Shown: positions 35,079-44,207, counted from the stretch's first letter. The stretch: 64,000 nt of DNA from Vulcanimicrobiota bacterium (GCA_003140215.1 PLJL01000004.1:1-64000); one strand, 5' to 3'. The notes: generated by a model from the letters alone, not told the origin. Made by a program: numbers and translations.

Positions 35079-36115
35079 ACGTGCAGAACCGCGGTCTTCA
35101 CCAGCGCCGGCGCGATCGCGTCGTAGAGCGCGTGCGGGCCGTTGCGCACGACGTCGTCGCAGGGCAGGCCGGTTTCGGCGCGCGCGCGCGCGATCTGCGC
35201 TTGCGCCTCCCCGTCGTCGCAGTCGCGGGTATTGAGCGCGATCCCCACGACCGGCGCCGGCTTCACCGTCGCACACAGCCCTTCGTAGGTGCGAATGAGC
35301 GCCCGGTACGACAGGATCGGCACGTCGTAGTCCTCGATGGCGGTGCGCGCAACGTTGTGTACGAGAACGAGCGCGTCGGGCGCGCCGCCGTAGAGCAGCG
35401 CCAGCGTGACCGGCGCGAAGGCCGGGTTGTTGATCCCGCCCTGACCTTCGAGGAATAGCAGCTCGCGCGCCCGGCGTTCGCCCTCGAGCACGAGTTGTTC
35501 GGCGGCGCCGGGCGCAAAGTCCGCGACGACCCGGTCGATCGCGGTTCCCCAGCCCGCGATCGCGATCCCGATCTGCCCGGTCGGAACGAATGCGGCGTCG
35601 GCGCCGCGCTCGCGCGCGGCGCGTACCAGCTCCAGCGCGGCGGTCATCTTGCCGACGGCGGCGTCGCTACCGACGGTCAGCACGATCTTCGCCTTGACGT
35701 CCCAGGCCGCGCCGGAGAACAGCGGCGCCGCCGGCGGCAGGCGCAGATCCCAGATGCGCGTATCGTGCTCGCGCGCCAGCGCTGCGAACTCAGCGTCGTC
35801 GTTGAGCATCGTGTGCAGCCCGCTCACGATCTCGAGCCGCGCCAGCAGCGCGGCCCGGATCGCCGCGCGAAAATCGTCGGGCAGCGATCCGCCGGCCGGT
35901 GCGATTCCCACCAGCACCGAGGTCGGCGCGAGGTGCAGCGCCGCCTCGAGCGAGCTCACGATCGGCGCGTCGCTGCGCAGATATGGCAGCACGTCGCGTA
36001 CGCAGCGGCCGGCGAGGTCGGGGTCGACCACCGCGACGACGGTGTCGGCGGAGTACGCGATCACCCCATGCGCCATCTTCGCCGCGCGCGAGGTGAACGC
36101 GTGCGGGGCCAGCAC
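35075..36115 (-). CDS. DUF1611 protein, DgcN-like (D-glutamate N-acetyltransferase candidate)
   Basis: 346 residues. An N-terminal Rossmann-like half (AHGVIAYSADTVVAVVDPDLAGRCVRDVLPYL) is followed by a P-loop-like domain (VLTVGSDAAVGKMTAALELVRAA), then LEGQGGINNPAF and VGIALNTRD. This is the DUF1611 layout. Proteins of this family named DgcN have been reported to N-acetylate D-glutamate, with an enolase-superfamily partner DgcA racemising the product. The gene directly upstream encodes such a partner, 35 bp away, which supports the assignment by context. Other roles in DUF1611 remain possible. Confidence 0.75.
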   Translation of the reverse strand: MLAPHAFTSRAAKMAHGVIAYSADTVVAVVDPDLAGRCVRDVLPYLRSDAPIVSSLEAALHLAPTSVLVGIAPAGGSLPDDFRAAIRAALLARLEIVSGLHTMLNDDAEFAALAREHDTRIWDLRLPPAAPLFSGAAWDVKAKIVLTVGSDAAVGKMTAALELVRAARERGADAAFVPTGQIGIAIAGWGTAIDRVVADFAPGAAEQLVLEGERRARELLFLEGQGGINNPAFAPVTLALLYGGAPDALVLVHNVARTAIEDYDVPILSYRALIRTYEGLCATVKPAPVVGIALNTRDCDDGEAQAQIARARAETGLPCDDVVRNGPHALYDAIAPALVKTAVLHV

Positions 36116-36150
36116 GACGTAGCGCCGCCGCGCGGCGACGGTCGCGGGGC

Positions 36151-37185
36151 TCAGGACAGACTCACAGCGCCGGCTTCACGCACGCCGAGCCCGGAGCCGT
36201 CGGGTAACACGATCTTTCCGCGGTCGTAGGTGATCCCGGCGAACGGATCGCGGGCGGTGAGAAACGGACCGTCGAGATCGGCCCAATCGACGAGCGGGCT
36301 GAGGTGCGCCGCCGCGGTGGTGAGGATCTGCGACTCGACCATGCAGCCCAGCATGATCCGCAGCCCCAGCGCGCGCGCGGTGTGGATCATCTCGAGCGCG
36401 CCGCGGATCCCGCCGCACTTCACCAGCTTGACGTTGATCCCGTCGACGCAGCCGCGCAACGCGGGGAGATCGGACGCGTCCTTGGAGTCTTCGTCGGTGA
36501 CGAGCGGAATCGGCGAGCGTTCGCGGATCCAGCGCAGCTGTTCCGGCGCACCCGCCGGGATCGGCTGCTCGCAGAACTCGATCTCGAAGCGCGCCATCTC
36601 CCCGAGCAGCTGCACCGCTTGATGCGCCGTCCAGCCTTCGTTGGCGTCGACGCGGATCGTGCCGGTGTAGATCGACCGGATCGCCTCGAGCGTCTCGAGC
36701 TCCGCACCCTTGCCGAGCTTCACCTTGATGATCGGGTGCGTCCCGACCTCGCGCACCTTTTCGAGCGTCTCGTCGATGCCGGCGATGCCGATGGTGAACG
36801 AGGTGTGCGGCGTACGCGCGGGATCGAGCCCCAACAAACGCCACAGCGGCCGCGCGACGTCCTTGCCGATGAGGTCGTGCAACGCGATGTCGAGCCCGCA
36901 CTTCTGCGCCGGCGCCAGCCCGTCGAGCAACCGCTCGAGCGCGTACGGATCGTCGCCGAGATCGCGCGCGCGCAATCCGGCGCCCACGCTGTCGACGCTC
37001 TCGTCGTAGCGCGCGATCGGCGCGCTCTCCCCCAGCCCTTCCAGACCGTTCCAACGCAAGCGCACCACCACGGTATGGGCGACCGATTCCGACGATCGCG
37101 CGATCGTGAAGGTGTGCTTGAGCGGAAGCTCGAGCGGGTCGAGCTCGAGCTGGATCGGCGTCACGCCCGGGCGTTCCGCGGCCAC
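36151..37185 (-). CDS. Enolase-superfamily dipeptide epimerase / N-acetyl-D-Glu racemase (DgcA-like)
   Basis: 344 residues. A capping domain (about 1-115) precedes the barrel with the full catalytic set: KxK in IIKVKLG (K154/K156), metal ligands D180 (RVDANEGW), E206 (EFCEQP) and D231 (VTDEDS), and the lysine pair in NVKLVKCGGI (K253/K256). This is the L-Ala-D/L-Glu epimerase (YcjG/YkfB) type. Next to the DUF1611 gene it fits DgcA, an N-acetyl-D-glutamate racemase. Either reading means handling D-glutamate from peptidoglycan. It starts at a GTG and leads the minus-strand operon down to trmL. Confidence 0.88.
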   Translation of the reverse strand: MAAERPGVTPIQLELDPLELPLKHTFTIARSSESVAHTVVVRLRWNGLEGLGESAPIARYDESVDSVGAGLRARDLGDDPYALERLLDGLAPAQKCGLDIALHDLIGKDVARPLWRLLGLDPARTPHTSFTIGIAGIDETLEKVREVGTHPIIKVKLGKGAELETLEAIRSIYTGTIRVDANEGWTAHQAVQLLGEMARFEIEFCEQPIPAGAPEQLRWIRERSPIPLVTDEDSKDASDLPALRGCVDGINVKLVKCGGIRGALEMIHTARALGLRIMLGCMVESQILTTAAAHLSPLVDWADLDGPFLTARDPFAGITYDRGKIVLPDGSGLGVREAGAVSLS

Positions 37186-37453
37186 CCGACGCCGCCTTCA
37201 CCGTCCACGCTGGGCTCTGTCGAAGGGGTTGACGCCGGGTATACGATACAGCAGCGACGACTGCGGCGGCGCGCGTAGGCGCCATGGTGGTTGGCCAACG
37301 TCGAAACCAAGGGAGCATCAGCTCCGGATACGACCGGTTGTCCGATCCTTCACCGGACTGGACACTGGGCGCCCGGGCCGCACCCACCTGCCACAGGCAG
37401 GTCTTCAACCAGGTTCCAGACGGCCGCTGCGGTCGCGTACCCTTCCCTCAGTT
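37186..37453. other. Intergenic region with repeat fragment and small hairpins
   Basis: 268 bp without a gene. It holds a degenerate copy of the CCCTTCGAC repeat on the minus strand (37197-37233), a GGAGC-ATCA-GCTCC hairpin near 37312-37325, and ACCTGCC-ACA-GGCAGGT (37386-37402), a perfect 7-bp stem. It should include the promoter of the minus-strand epimerase operon and the 3' end of the upstream minus-strand gene. I recognise no known riboswitch or ncRNA. Confidence 0.4.
37197..37233 (-). repeat. Degenerate CCCTTCGACAGAGC repeat
   Basis: On the minus strand it reads CCCCTTCGACAGAGCCCAGC and ends GGACGGTGAA, a degraded relative of the element at 16588-16656. It lies just upstream of the epimerase gene start. 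Confidence 0.4.
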
Positions 37454-38152
37454 CTAGCTGGTCGCGCCCAGCTGCAGCCGCGCTGCGGCGTCGCGCAGCG
37501 CCGCGATCGCCGGGCCGAGTGCCTCGGGCGCCGGTGCGTCGAGGATCACCCAGCCGCCGGCGGCGCGCTCGGCGACTGCACGCGGATCGTCGGTGGAACT
37601 CGCGGCGAAGGCCGGGACGCGGTCTCGCGGCCCGGGCCCCGGATCGAGCGCGCGCGGACACGGCCGCAGCCAGGCGCTGTCGACGTCCTTGAGCAGGCGC
37701 TTGACGCTGCCCAGATCGTCGCCCAGCGTGCCGGCCGCGGCGGCGACGATCACGGTGACGTTGGCGGTCTTGGCCGCGCGGCCCAGCGCCTTGCCGGCCG
37801 CGACCGCCGCGGCGAAGGCCGCCGGCGGCACGTCCCCGGGTACCGGCAGAAGCGTGCGCACGATCGCGGCCCCGAACCCGCCGGCGAGCGCCAGCGCAGC
37901 GTCACCCGCGCCGCCGGCGTCGGGGTCGAGCAGTCCGGCCGCGTCGATACCGAAGGGCACGAGCGCCAGGTCGATCGCCACCTTGCGCAGCTGCGCGACG
38001 TACTCGGCGTCCCGGCGGGGAAAGTCCGTGACGTCGGCCAGGACGCCGTCGACGCCCAAGCGCGAGGCACAGGCTTCCAGCCATTCCAGCTGCGTGAGCT
38101 CGGCGGCGGCGAGCGGTCGTCGGAACGTCGAACTCGAAACAGCGATGCGCAC
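37454..38152 (-). CDS. TIM-barrel protein, possible sugar phosphate isomerase/epimerase-like
   Basis: 232 residues from GTG 38152, preceded by an AAAGG ribosome site; the open frame upstream is low-complexity and probably not translated. VRIAVSSSTFRRPL at the start and the alternating strand-helix pattern suggest an AP-endonuclease-2/xylose-isomerase-like barrel, but it is short and alanine-rich and I cannot find metal ligands with confidence. It is divergent from the small membrane protein gene at 38209 and has no informative partner. Function unknown. Confidence 0.6.
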   Translation of the reverse strand: MRIAVSSSTFRRPLAAAELTQLEWLEACASRLGVDGVLADVTDFPRRDAEYVAQLRKVAIDLALVPFGIDAAGLLDPDAGGAGDAALALAGGFGAAIVRTLLPVPGDVPPAAFAAAVAAGKALGRAAKTANVTVIVAAAAGTLGDDLGSVKRLLKDVDSAWLRPCPRALDPGPGPRDRVPAFAASSTDDPRAVAERAAGGWVILDAPAPEALGPAIAALRDAAARLQLGATS

Positions 38153-38208
38153 CGCGCCGCCTTTCACCGGGAGAACACGTTGACCATCGTCCGCTCCGGC
38201 CCGCGCTC

Positions 38209-38466
38209 GTGATCGACCGGCAGCTGCTGGGTAATCTGGTTCCGCTCGCTGCGGTCGTGATCGCGCTGGGCGAGTACCTGTTCGACCACAGCGTTCCGCG
38301 CTACTCGAGCCCCTGGTTTTGGATCGCGCTGGTCGCAACCGTCGGGCTGCTCGTTCTCGTGCAAGTCTTGCGCTTCACCGGGGCGCGCCCGACGCCGGTG
38401 GCGAAACCCGACTATTCGGCGACGACCCTCATGCGGCGCCGCATCGACACCGACGACCGAGGTTGA
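38209..38466 (+). CDS. Small membrane protein
   Basis: 85 residues from a GTG. Two hydrophobic helices are visible (LLGNLVPLAAVVIALGEYLF and SPWFWIALVATVGLLVLVQVLRF) followed by a basic cytoplasmic tail ending in charged residues. No family recognised. It lies 9 bp upstream of glyA and begins the plus-strand block leading towards ATP synthase. Confidence 0.6.
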   Translation: MIDRQLLGNLVPLAAVVIALGEYLFDHSVPRYSSPWFWIALVATVGLLVLVQVLRFTGARPTPVAKPDYSATTLMRRRIDTDDRG

Positions 38467-38475
38467 CCGCACCGA

Positions 38476-39723
38476 ATGCAACTGCTCGAACCCCAGACGC
38501 TCGCCACGTTGGACCCCGAGATCTACGGCGCGATCGAGAACGAGGAACGCCGGCAGCGCGAGAACCTCGAGTTGATCGCGTCGGAGAATTATGCCAGCCG
38601 AGCCGTCCGCGAAGCGACCGCATCGGTGATGACGAACAAGTACGCTGAAGGGTATCCCGGCCGGCGCTACTACGGCGGCTGCGAGTTCGTCGACGTCGCC
38701 GAGACGTTGGCGATCGAGCGGCTCAAAAAGCTCTTTGACGCGCAACACGCCAACGTGCAGCCGCATGCCGGCGCGCAGGCCAACATGGCGGTGCTCATGG
38801 CGGTCCTGGCGCCGGGCGACACGATCCTGGGGATGTCGCTGGCGCACGGCGGTCACCTCACGCACGGCACCAAGGTCTCGTTCAGCGGCAAGCTCTACAA
38901 CGCGGTCGCCTACGGCGTGCGCCGGGACACCGAGCTGATCGACTTCGACGCCGTGCGCGCGCTCGCGCGCGAGCACAAGCCCAAGCTGATCATCGCCGGC
39001 GCCAGCGCGTACCCGCGCACGATGGAGTACGCCCCGTTCCGCGAGATCGCCGACGAGGTCGGCGCCACGTTCATGGTCGACATGGCGCACATCGCCGGCC
39101 TGGTTGCGGTCGGGCTGCACCCGACGCCGGTCCCGATTGCGGACTTCGTCACGTCGACGACGCACAAGACGCTGCGCGGTCCGCGCGGCGGGCTCATCCT
39201 CTCGACCGCGCAGTACGCGCAGGCGATCGACAAGAGCGTCTTCCCGGGGATCCAAGGCGGGCCGTTCATGCACGCGATCGCGGCCAAGGCGGTCGCCTTC
39301 GGCGAAGCGTTGCAGCCGGCGTTCAAGACCTATCAACAGCAAGTCATCACCAACGCGCGAGCGATGGGCGAGGAGCTGCAGCGCGGGGGCGTGCGGCTCG
39401 TCGGCGGCGGCACCGACACGCATTTGCTGCTCGTCGACCTCACGCCCAAGGGGCTGACCGGCAAAGCCGTGGAGCAGTACCTCGACGAGATCCGGATCAC
39501 GGTCAACAAGAACGCGATCCCGTTCGACCCGCAAAAGCCTGCGGTCACCAGCGGAATTCGCCTCGGGTCGCCGGCGATCACCTCGCGCGGTTTCGACGAG
39601 ACGGCCGCGCGCGAGGTGGGCAAGATCATCGGTGAGGCGCTCACCGACATCGAGACCGGAACGAAGAAGGACGCATTGCGCGCGCGCGTCGTCGAGCTGA
39701 CCGCGCACCACGACGTGCCGTAG
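38476..39723 (+). CDS. glyA: Serine hydroxymethyltransferase
   Basis: PLP enzyme of 415 residues interconverting serine and glycine with transfer of a one-carbon unit to tetrahydrofolate. [33 protein letters not shown] and the PLP lysine K231 in [14 protein letters not shown] are all present, as are the C-terminal [16 protein letters not shown] residues. Length is normal. It heads the conserved glyA-upp-...-atp gene order and is followed by an acetyltransferase gene that interrupts the usual arrangement. Confidence 0.98.
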   Translation: MQLLEPQTLATLDPEIYGAIENEERRQRENLELIASENYASRAVREATASVMTNKYAEGYPGRRYYGGCEFVDVAETLAIERLKKLFDAQHANVQPHAGAQANMAVLMAVLAPGDTILGMSLAHGGHLTHGTKVSFSGKLYNAVAYGVRRDTELIDFDAVRALAREHKPKLIIAGASAYPRTMEYAPFREIADEVGATFMVDMAHIAGLVAVGLHPTPVPIADFVTSTTHKTLRGPRGGLILSTAQYAQAIDKSVFPGIQGGPFMHAIAAKAVAFGEALQPAFKTYQQQVITNARAMGEELQRGGVRLVGGGTDTHLLLVDLTPKGLTGKAVEQYLDEIRITVNKNAIPFDPQKPAVTSGIRLGSPAITSRGFDETAAREVGKIIGEALTDIETGTKKDALRARVVELTAHHDVP

Positions 39724-39739
39724 TGGACGTCGCGCTGCG

Positions 39740-40297
39740 TTGACGCAGCCGGACCTCGCGACGCCGCGGCTGCTCCTGCGCGCGCCGGCCCACGACGATG
39801 CTCCCGCGTTGTGCGCCTATCACGTCCGCAACGACGCGCGCTTCGCGCGTTGGGATCCGCGGCGCGGCACCGACGTTGCCGAGCATCGGGCGTGGATCGA
39901 GTGGCGGCAAGCGGAGTGCGAGGCCGGCCGGGCGGCATCGTTCCTCGCGTTCGACCGCGACGGGGCCGGTGCGCTCGTCGCGCAGGTCAACCTCGATGCG
40001 ATCACGCGTGCGGCGGACTCGACCGCGATGCTGAGCTACTCCGTCGACGGCGCCTACGAAGGCCTGGGCTATGCGCGCGAAGCGGTCCAGGCGACGATCG
40101 CGTACGCCTTCGAGACGCTGGACCTGCGCGAACTGAGCGCGACGTACGATCCGTCCAACGCGCGCAGCGGCGGGTTGCTGCAGCGGCTCGGCTTCGCGGA
40201 GGTCGCGCGCACCGGGGTCATCCCGGGGATGGAGGGACGGATGCGCGCACAGGTCCTCGCGGTGCTGAGGAGGGCGGCCGAACCGCCGCCGCGATGA
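39740..40297 (+). CDS. GNAT acetyltransferase, RimJ/RimL-like
   Basis: 185 residues from a TTG. ATPRLLLRAPAHDDAPALCAYHVRND is the typical RimJ/RimL-like opening, and AYEGLGYAREAVQATIAYAFETLDLRELSATYDPSNARSGGLLQRLGF contains the acetyl-CoA-binding loop and the Asn/Ser motif of this subgroup. It probably acetylates an N-terminus or a small amine; the substrate is unknown. Short spacing to glyA (16 bp) and upp (7 bp) suggests one transcript. Confidence 0.88.
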   Translation: MTQPDLATPRLLLRAPAHDDAPALCAYHVRNDARFARWDPRRGTDVAEHRAWIEWRQAECEAGRAASFLAFDRDGAGALVAQVNLDAITRAADSTAMLSYSVDGAYEGLGYAREAVQATIAYAFETLDLRELSATYDPSNARSGGLLQRLGFAEVARTGVIPGMEGRMRAQVLAVLRRAAEPPPR

Positions 40298-40304
40298 TTC
40301 CAAC

Positions 40305-40967
40305 GTGCCCGACCCCACGCCGCTGATCGTCGATCACCCCGCCGTCCACGACCGGTTGGCGCGCCTGCGCGACGCCAGCACGCCGACGCCGGTGTTCCGG
40401 CGGCTGGTCGAGGAGCTCGGGCAGCTTCTCGCGTACGAGGCGACCCGGTCGCTGCCCCAGACCGAGATCGAGCTCCAGACCCCCGTCGCGCTGGCGAAGG
40501 TGCTGCGCATCGCGACGCGCCCCGTGGTCGCGCCGATCTTGCGCGCCGGCCTCGGCCTGCTCCCCGGCTTTCTGGCCGTCGTCGACGATGCCGTCGTCGC
40601 GCACCTGGGCTTCTACCGCGACCCCAAGACGCTCGCGGCGATCCCCTACTACGCCAACCTGCCCGACGATCTGGCGTCCCGCGACGTCTTCGTCCTCGAT
40701 CCCATGCTCGCCACGGGTCACTCCGGCTCGGCGGCGCTGTCCGTGCTCGCCGGGCGCGGCGCCAAGGCGCCGGTCTTCGTGTGCATCATCGCCGCGCCCG
40801 AGGGGATCGCGACCCTGGCGGCCGAGCATCCCGGCGTCCGCATCGTCACCGCCGCGGTCGACGAGCGCCTCAACGATCACGGCTACATCGTCCCGGGCCT
40901 CGGCGACGCGGGTGACCGGATGTTCGGCTCGACCAGCTCGGTCCCGGTCAGCGCCCGAACGCCTTAG
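40305..40967 (+). CDS. upp: Uracil phosphoribosyltransferase
   Basis: 220 residues converting uracil and PRPP to UMP in pyrimidine salvage. PVVAPILRAGLGLLPGF, the PRPP-binding loop VFVLDPMLATGHSGSAAL and the C-terminal uracil-binding PGLGDAGDRMFGS are all diagnostic. GTG start. Its position after glyA and before the wecB-atp cluster matches the order seen in Gram-positive bacteria. A minus-strand DUF3592 gene separates it from comEB. Confidence 0.97.
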   Translation: MPDPTPLIVDHPAVHDRLARLRDASTPTPVFRRLVEELGQLLAYEATRSLPQTEIELQTPVALAKVLRIATRPVVAPILRAGLGLLPGFLAVVDDAVVAHLGFYRDPKTLAAIPYYANLPDDLASRDVFVLDPMLATGHSGSAALSVLAGRGAKAPVFVCIIAAPEGIATLAAEHPGVRIVTAAVDERLNDHGYIVPGLGDAGDRMFGSTSSVPVSARTP

Positions 40968-40988
40968 CCCGGCGCAGTGGCCCGGCCG

Positions 40989-41441
40989 CTACCCCGTCAA
41001 TCCGCCCACGAGCAACGCCGCAGCGATCAACACGAGCAGCACGCCGATCGCGACGAAGATCGCGCCGGCCGCCTCCCACAGCGCGCGAATCCGGCGCCCA
41101 CCCAGCGTAACGCTGTGCGGATCCGTCGCGGAGTAGAGGATGGGGATCGGGCGACCCACCCGCAAGCGGTTCCAAACGAGGTTGGGCAGGACGATCTGCG
41201 CCGCGTGGCTCGCCCCGGTGTCGTCATGAAATGAGACGAGCGCGAAGAACCGGCCCACAAGATACGGCCCGGTGTAGTCGAGCCGCTCGATCGTCGCAGT
41301 CGCCGCGACGCCGTCCCGGGTGGCCCGCGAGTTGAGCCAATATCCGCGGCCGATCAGCGCAAGCCCGATGCCGATGCAGGCGACGAAAAGCAGCGCGGCA
41401 ATCGTCCCCCACGCGGTCGCTGCGCCGGTCGCAAGCACCAT
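40989..41441 (-). CDS. DUF3592-like membrane protein
   Basis: 150 residues from ATG 41441. There is one membrane helix near each end (about 10-32 and 122-148) and a beta-rich soluble segment between them (ATATIERLDYTGPYLVGRFFALVSFHDDTGASHAAQIVLPN, then VGRPIPILYSATDPHSVTL), the DUF3592 layout. The role of the family is unknown. It is the only minus-strand gene in the glyA-atpC block and splits it into two transcription units, so the promoter for the comEB-atp operon should lie at 41442-41533. Confidence 0.75.
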   Translation of the reverse strand: MVLATGAATAWGTIAALLFVACIGIGLALIGRGYWLNSRATRDGVAATATIERLDYTGPYLVGRFFALVSFHDDTGASHAAQIVLPNLVWNRLRVGRPIPILYSATDPHSVTLGGRRIRALWEAAGAIFVAIGVLLVLIAAALLVGGLTG

Positions 41442-41533
41442 TTCTGCCGTGCCGTTCGGTCCGCCGGTGCGCCGCGCCCCCGCTGGAAGTCCGCCCTCCC
41501 GAAGCCAGGCACGGGCGGGCTGAAAACGCCGCT

Positions 41534-42031
41534 GTGCCGAATGAGCGGACCTCGGTGCACGTCGACGAGCCAAGACTCAGGGTCGGACCCGCTGGGACGC
41601 GCCCCGGGTGGGACGAGTATTTCATGGAGATCGCGCGGACCGTCGCGACCCGGGCGACGTGCCCGCGGGCGATGGTCGGGGCGGTCTTGACCCGCAAAAA
41701 GCGCATCCTCACGACGGGGTACAACGGTGCGCCGCGCGGGGTCGCGCATTGCCTGGACGTCGGGTGCACGCTCGTCGACGGGCACTGCCTGCGCGCCACC
41801 CACGCCGAGGCCAATGCCATCGTGCAGGGCGCCCTCCACGGGGTCAGCCTCGAAGGGGCGACGGCGTACTGCACCCACCAGCCCTGCGCGGGCTGCTCGA
41901 AGCTGCTCATCAGCGCCGGCGTGGTGCGGATCGTGTACCGCGACCCCTACCCCGACCCGGTCGCCGAAATGCTGCTCGCCGAAGCCGGCGTCGAGGCCGT
42001 GCAATTCGCCTCCGAACGGGCGCCCGCATGA
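41534..42031 (+). CDS. comEB: dCMP deaminase / ComEB-like zinc deaminase
   Basis: 165 residues. Zinc-dependent cytidine/deoxycytidylate deaminase: the HAE motif in THAEANAIVQ and the cysteine pair in HQPCAGCSKLL form the active site; WDEYFMEIARTVATRATCPRAMVGAVL and TTGYNGAPRG are the family opening and substrate loop. It makes dUMP from dCMP for thymidylate synthesis. Start uncertain: GTG 41534 or GTG 41555. In the same operon as wecA, wecB and atp; the stop overlaps the wecA start. Confidence 0.92.
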   Translation: MPNERTSVHVDEPRLRVGPAGTRPGWDEYFMEIARTVATRATCPRAMVGAVLTRKKRILTTGYNGAPRGVAHCLDVGCTLVDGHCLRATHAEANAIVQGALHGVSLEGATAYCTHQPCAGCSKLLISAGVVRIVYRDPYPDPVAEMLLAEAGVEAVQFASERAPA

Positions 42032-43035
42032 ACCCGTTCGTCGTCTTGGCCGCCGGGCTGATCGCCTTCGCCACCGCGCTGTTCACCACGCCCTACGTGC
42101 GCCGGCTCGCGCTCAACGTCGGGATGCTCGACGCTTCGGGCGAGCGGCGGATGCACGACCAGCCCAAACCACGCATCGGCGGGATCGCCGTTTACCTGGG
42201 CTTCGCCTTCGGGCTCTTCTCCGCGTTGGGCTATCTCATCCGAACCGCACCGCAGCAGCTCGACAACGTTCACGACGTGGTGGGTCTGATCTTCGGCGGC
42301 ACGCTGATCCTGATGGTCGGTATTTGGGACGACGTGATGACGATGACGCCGCGTTCCAAGCTGCTCGCGCAAGTCGTCGTCGCGGCGATCTCGATGCTCT
42401 ACGGTTTCGTCATCCCGCCCTGGGTGACCAACCCGCTGCACCACGGTCAGACGCTGTTCTACCCGCACGGTTTCGAATGGCTGGTCTATCCGCTCACCAT
42501 GCTGTGGTACGTCGGGATGATGAACGCGATCAACTTCATCGACGGCCTCGACGGGCTGCTCTCGGGCGTCACGGTCATCTCGGCGGCGTCGCTGCTGGTG
42601 ATCGACCTCAACCGCGGCCACGCCGAGATCGCGCTCGTGCTGGCGGTTCTGGCCGGTGCCGCTCTGGGGTTTCTGCGCTACAACTGGAACCCGGCCAAGA
42701 TCATCTTGGGCGACTCGGGCGCGCTGTTCATCGGGTACGTCTTCGCGACGGTCTCGATCATCGGGACGAGCAAGACCGCGTTCGCGATCTCGCTGCTCGT
42801 GCCGCTGTTGGTGCTGGCGCTCCCGGTGCTCGACACCGCGGTTGCGATCGTGCGCCGGACGCGCGCCGGTAAGAAGTTCTACGAGGCCGATCGCGGGCAT
42901 TTCCATCACCAGCTGATCTTTCGCTTCGGTCTCAACGTGCGCCAAGCCGTGCTGCTGATCTACGCCGTCTGCCTGGTGTTGGGCGTCGTCGCGTACTTGC
43001 TCACCACCGGCTTCGTTCCGCTGAAGTTCGCGTGA
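42028..43035 (+). CDS. wecA: UDP-GlcNAc:undecaprenyl-phosphate GlcNAc-1-phosphate transferase
   Basis: 335-residue polytopic membrane enzyme (about eleven helices), WecA/TagO branch of the MraY superfamily. Diagnostic cytoplasmic motifs are NAINFIDGLDGL, IILGDSGALFIGY and the C-terminal GHFHHQLI. It starts lipid-linked polysaccharide synthesis by moving GlcNAc-1-phosphate to undecaprenyl phosphate. The adjacent wecB supplies UDP-ManNAc, so the pair probably serves an O-antigen, enterobacterial-common-antigen-like or teichoic-type glycan. The ATG overlaps comEB by 4 nt and its end overlaps wecB by 4 nt. Confidence 0.95.
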   Translation: MNPFVVLAAGLIAFATALFTTPYVRRLALNVGMLDASGERRMHDQPKPRIGGIAVYLGFAFGLFSALGYLIRTAPQQLDNVHDVVGLIFGGTLILMVGIWDDVMTMTPRSKLLAQVVVAAISMLYGFVIPPWVTNPLHHGQTLFYPHGFEWLVYPLTMLWYVGMMNAINFIDGLDGLLSGVTVISAASLLVIDLNRGHAEIALVLAVLAGAALGFLRYNWNPAKIILGDSGALFIGYVFATVSIIGTSKTAFAISLLVPLLVLALPVLDTAVAIVRRTRAGKKFYEADRGHFHHQLIFRFGLNVRQAVLLIYAVCLVLGVVAYLLTTGFVPLKFA

Positions 43036-44207
43036 GCGTAGCGCCGCCGTTGCGGGTCATGGCCGTGATGGGTACGCGGCCGGACACGATCAAGATGGCG
43101 CCGGTGGTGCACGCGTTGCGCGCCGCGCGGCCGGGGATCGAACCGATCGTCTGCGTCACCGCGCAGCACCGCGAGATGCTCGACGACGTGCTCGAGCTGT
43201 TCGGGATCGTCCCCGACATCGACCTCGACATCATGACCCGGACGCAGTCGCTCACCGACATCACGACCCGGGTGCTGCAGGGGATGGAGCGCGCGCTCGA
43301 GCAGGCGCGCCCCGATGTCGTGCTCGTCCACGGCGACACCACGACGTCGACCGCCGCCGCGCTGGCGGCGTTCTACGCCCAGATCCCCGTCGGCCACGTC
43401 GAGGCTGGGCTGCGCACGTCGACGATCGCCGAGCCCTTCCCCGAAGAGGCCAACCGGCGCCTTACCAGCGTGCTGACCTCGTTCCACTTCGCGCCGACCT
43501 CGCGCGCGAAGTCCAACTTGCTCTCGGAACGAACCGATCACGCGCACGTCGTCGTCACCGGGAACACGGTGATCGACGGTTTCGTCGAAACCGAACGCCG
43601 CGTGCGCGCGGGCGGAATCGCGACGCCGTCGCTCGACGGTCTGGACCCGTCGCGGCCGATGATCTTCGTGACCGCGCACCGCCGCGAGAACCACGGCCAG
43701 ATGGCCGACATCGCCCGCGCCGTCGCGACGATCGCCGGTTTCCCCGAGCGGCCGCAGATCGTGTGGCCGGTTCACCCGTCACCGGCGGTGTACCCGGTCG
43801 TCCACGGGATCCTCGACGGCGTCGCGGGCGTACGGCTGACCGAGCCGATCAACTACGCCGAGACCGTCGCCGCGGTCGCTGCGTCGTACTTCGTGCTCAC
43901 CGATTCGGGCGGACTCCAAGAGGAGGCGCCGACGCTGGGCAAACCGGTGCTCGTGATGCGCCGCGAGACCGAACGGCCCGAGGGGCTCGAGGCCGGAACG
44001 CTGCGGCTCATCGGCGCCGAGTACGGCGACATCGTCGACGAGACGCGCCGGTTGCTCACCGACCACGCGCTCTATCACCGTATGGCCCGGGCCTCGAACC
44101 CCTACGGCGACGGCCACGCAGCCGAGCGAATCGTCGGCTGGCTCTTGCACGCGTTGCGCAGCGGCCCGGCGCCCGACGAGTTCAGGCCCCCCTCGGCCGC
44201 GGCGTGA
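43032..44207 (+). CDS. wecB: UDP-N-acetylglucosamine 2-epimerase (non-hydrolysing)
   Basis: 391 residues, GT-B-like fold, interconverting UDP-GlcNAc and UDP-ManNAc. VMGTRPDTIKMAPVV, VHGDTTTSTAAALAAF, GHVEAGLRT, EEANRRLTS, VTAHRRENHG and LTDSGGLQEEAPTLGKPVLVMR are all signature elements. GTG start in the wecA stop. Its position directly before the ATP synthase genes corresponds to mnaA-atpI in Bacillus-type genomes. The stop overlaps the GTG of the small atpZ-like gene. Confidence 0.97.
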   Translation: MSVAPPLRVMAVMGTRPDTIKMAPVVHALRAARPGIEPIVCVTAQHREMLDDVLELFGIVPDIDLDIMTRTQSLTDITTRVLQGMERALEQARPDVVLVHGDTTTSTAAALAAFYAQIPVGHVEAGLRTSTIAEPFPEEANRRLTSVLTSFHFAPTSRAKSNLLSERTDHAHVVVTGNTVIDGFVETERRVRAGGIATPSLDGLDPSRPMIFVTAHRRENHGQMADIARAVATIAGFPERPQIVWPVHPSPAVYPVVHGILDGVAGVRLTEPINYAETVAAVAASYFVLTDSGGLQEEAPTLGKPVLVMRRETERPEGLEAGTLRLIGAEYGDIVDETRRLLTDHALYHRMARASNPYGDGHAAERIVGWLLHALRSGPAPDEFRPPSAAA

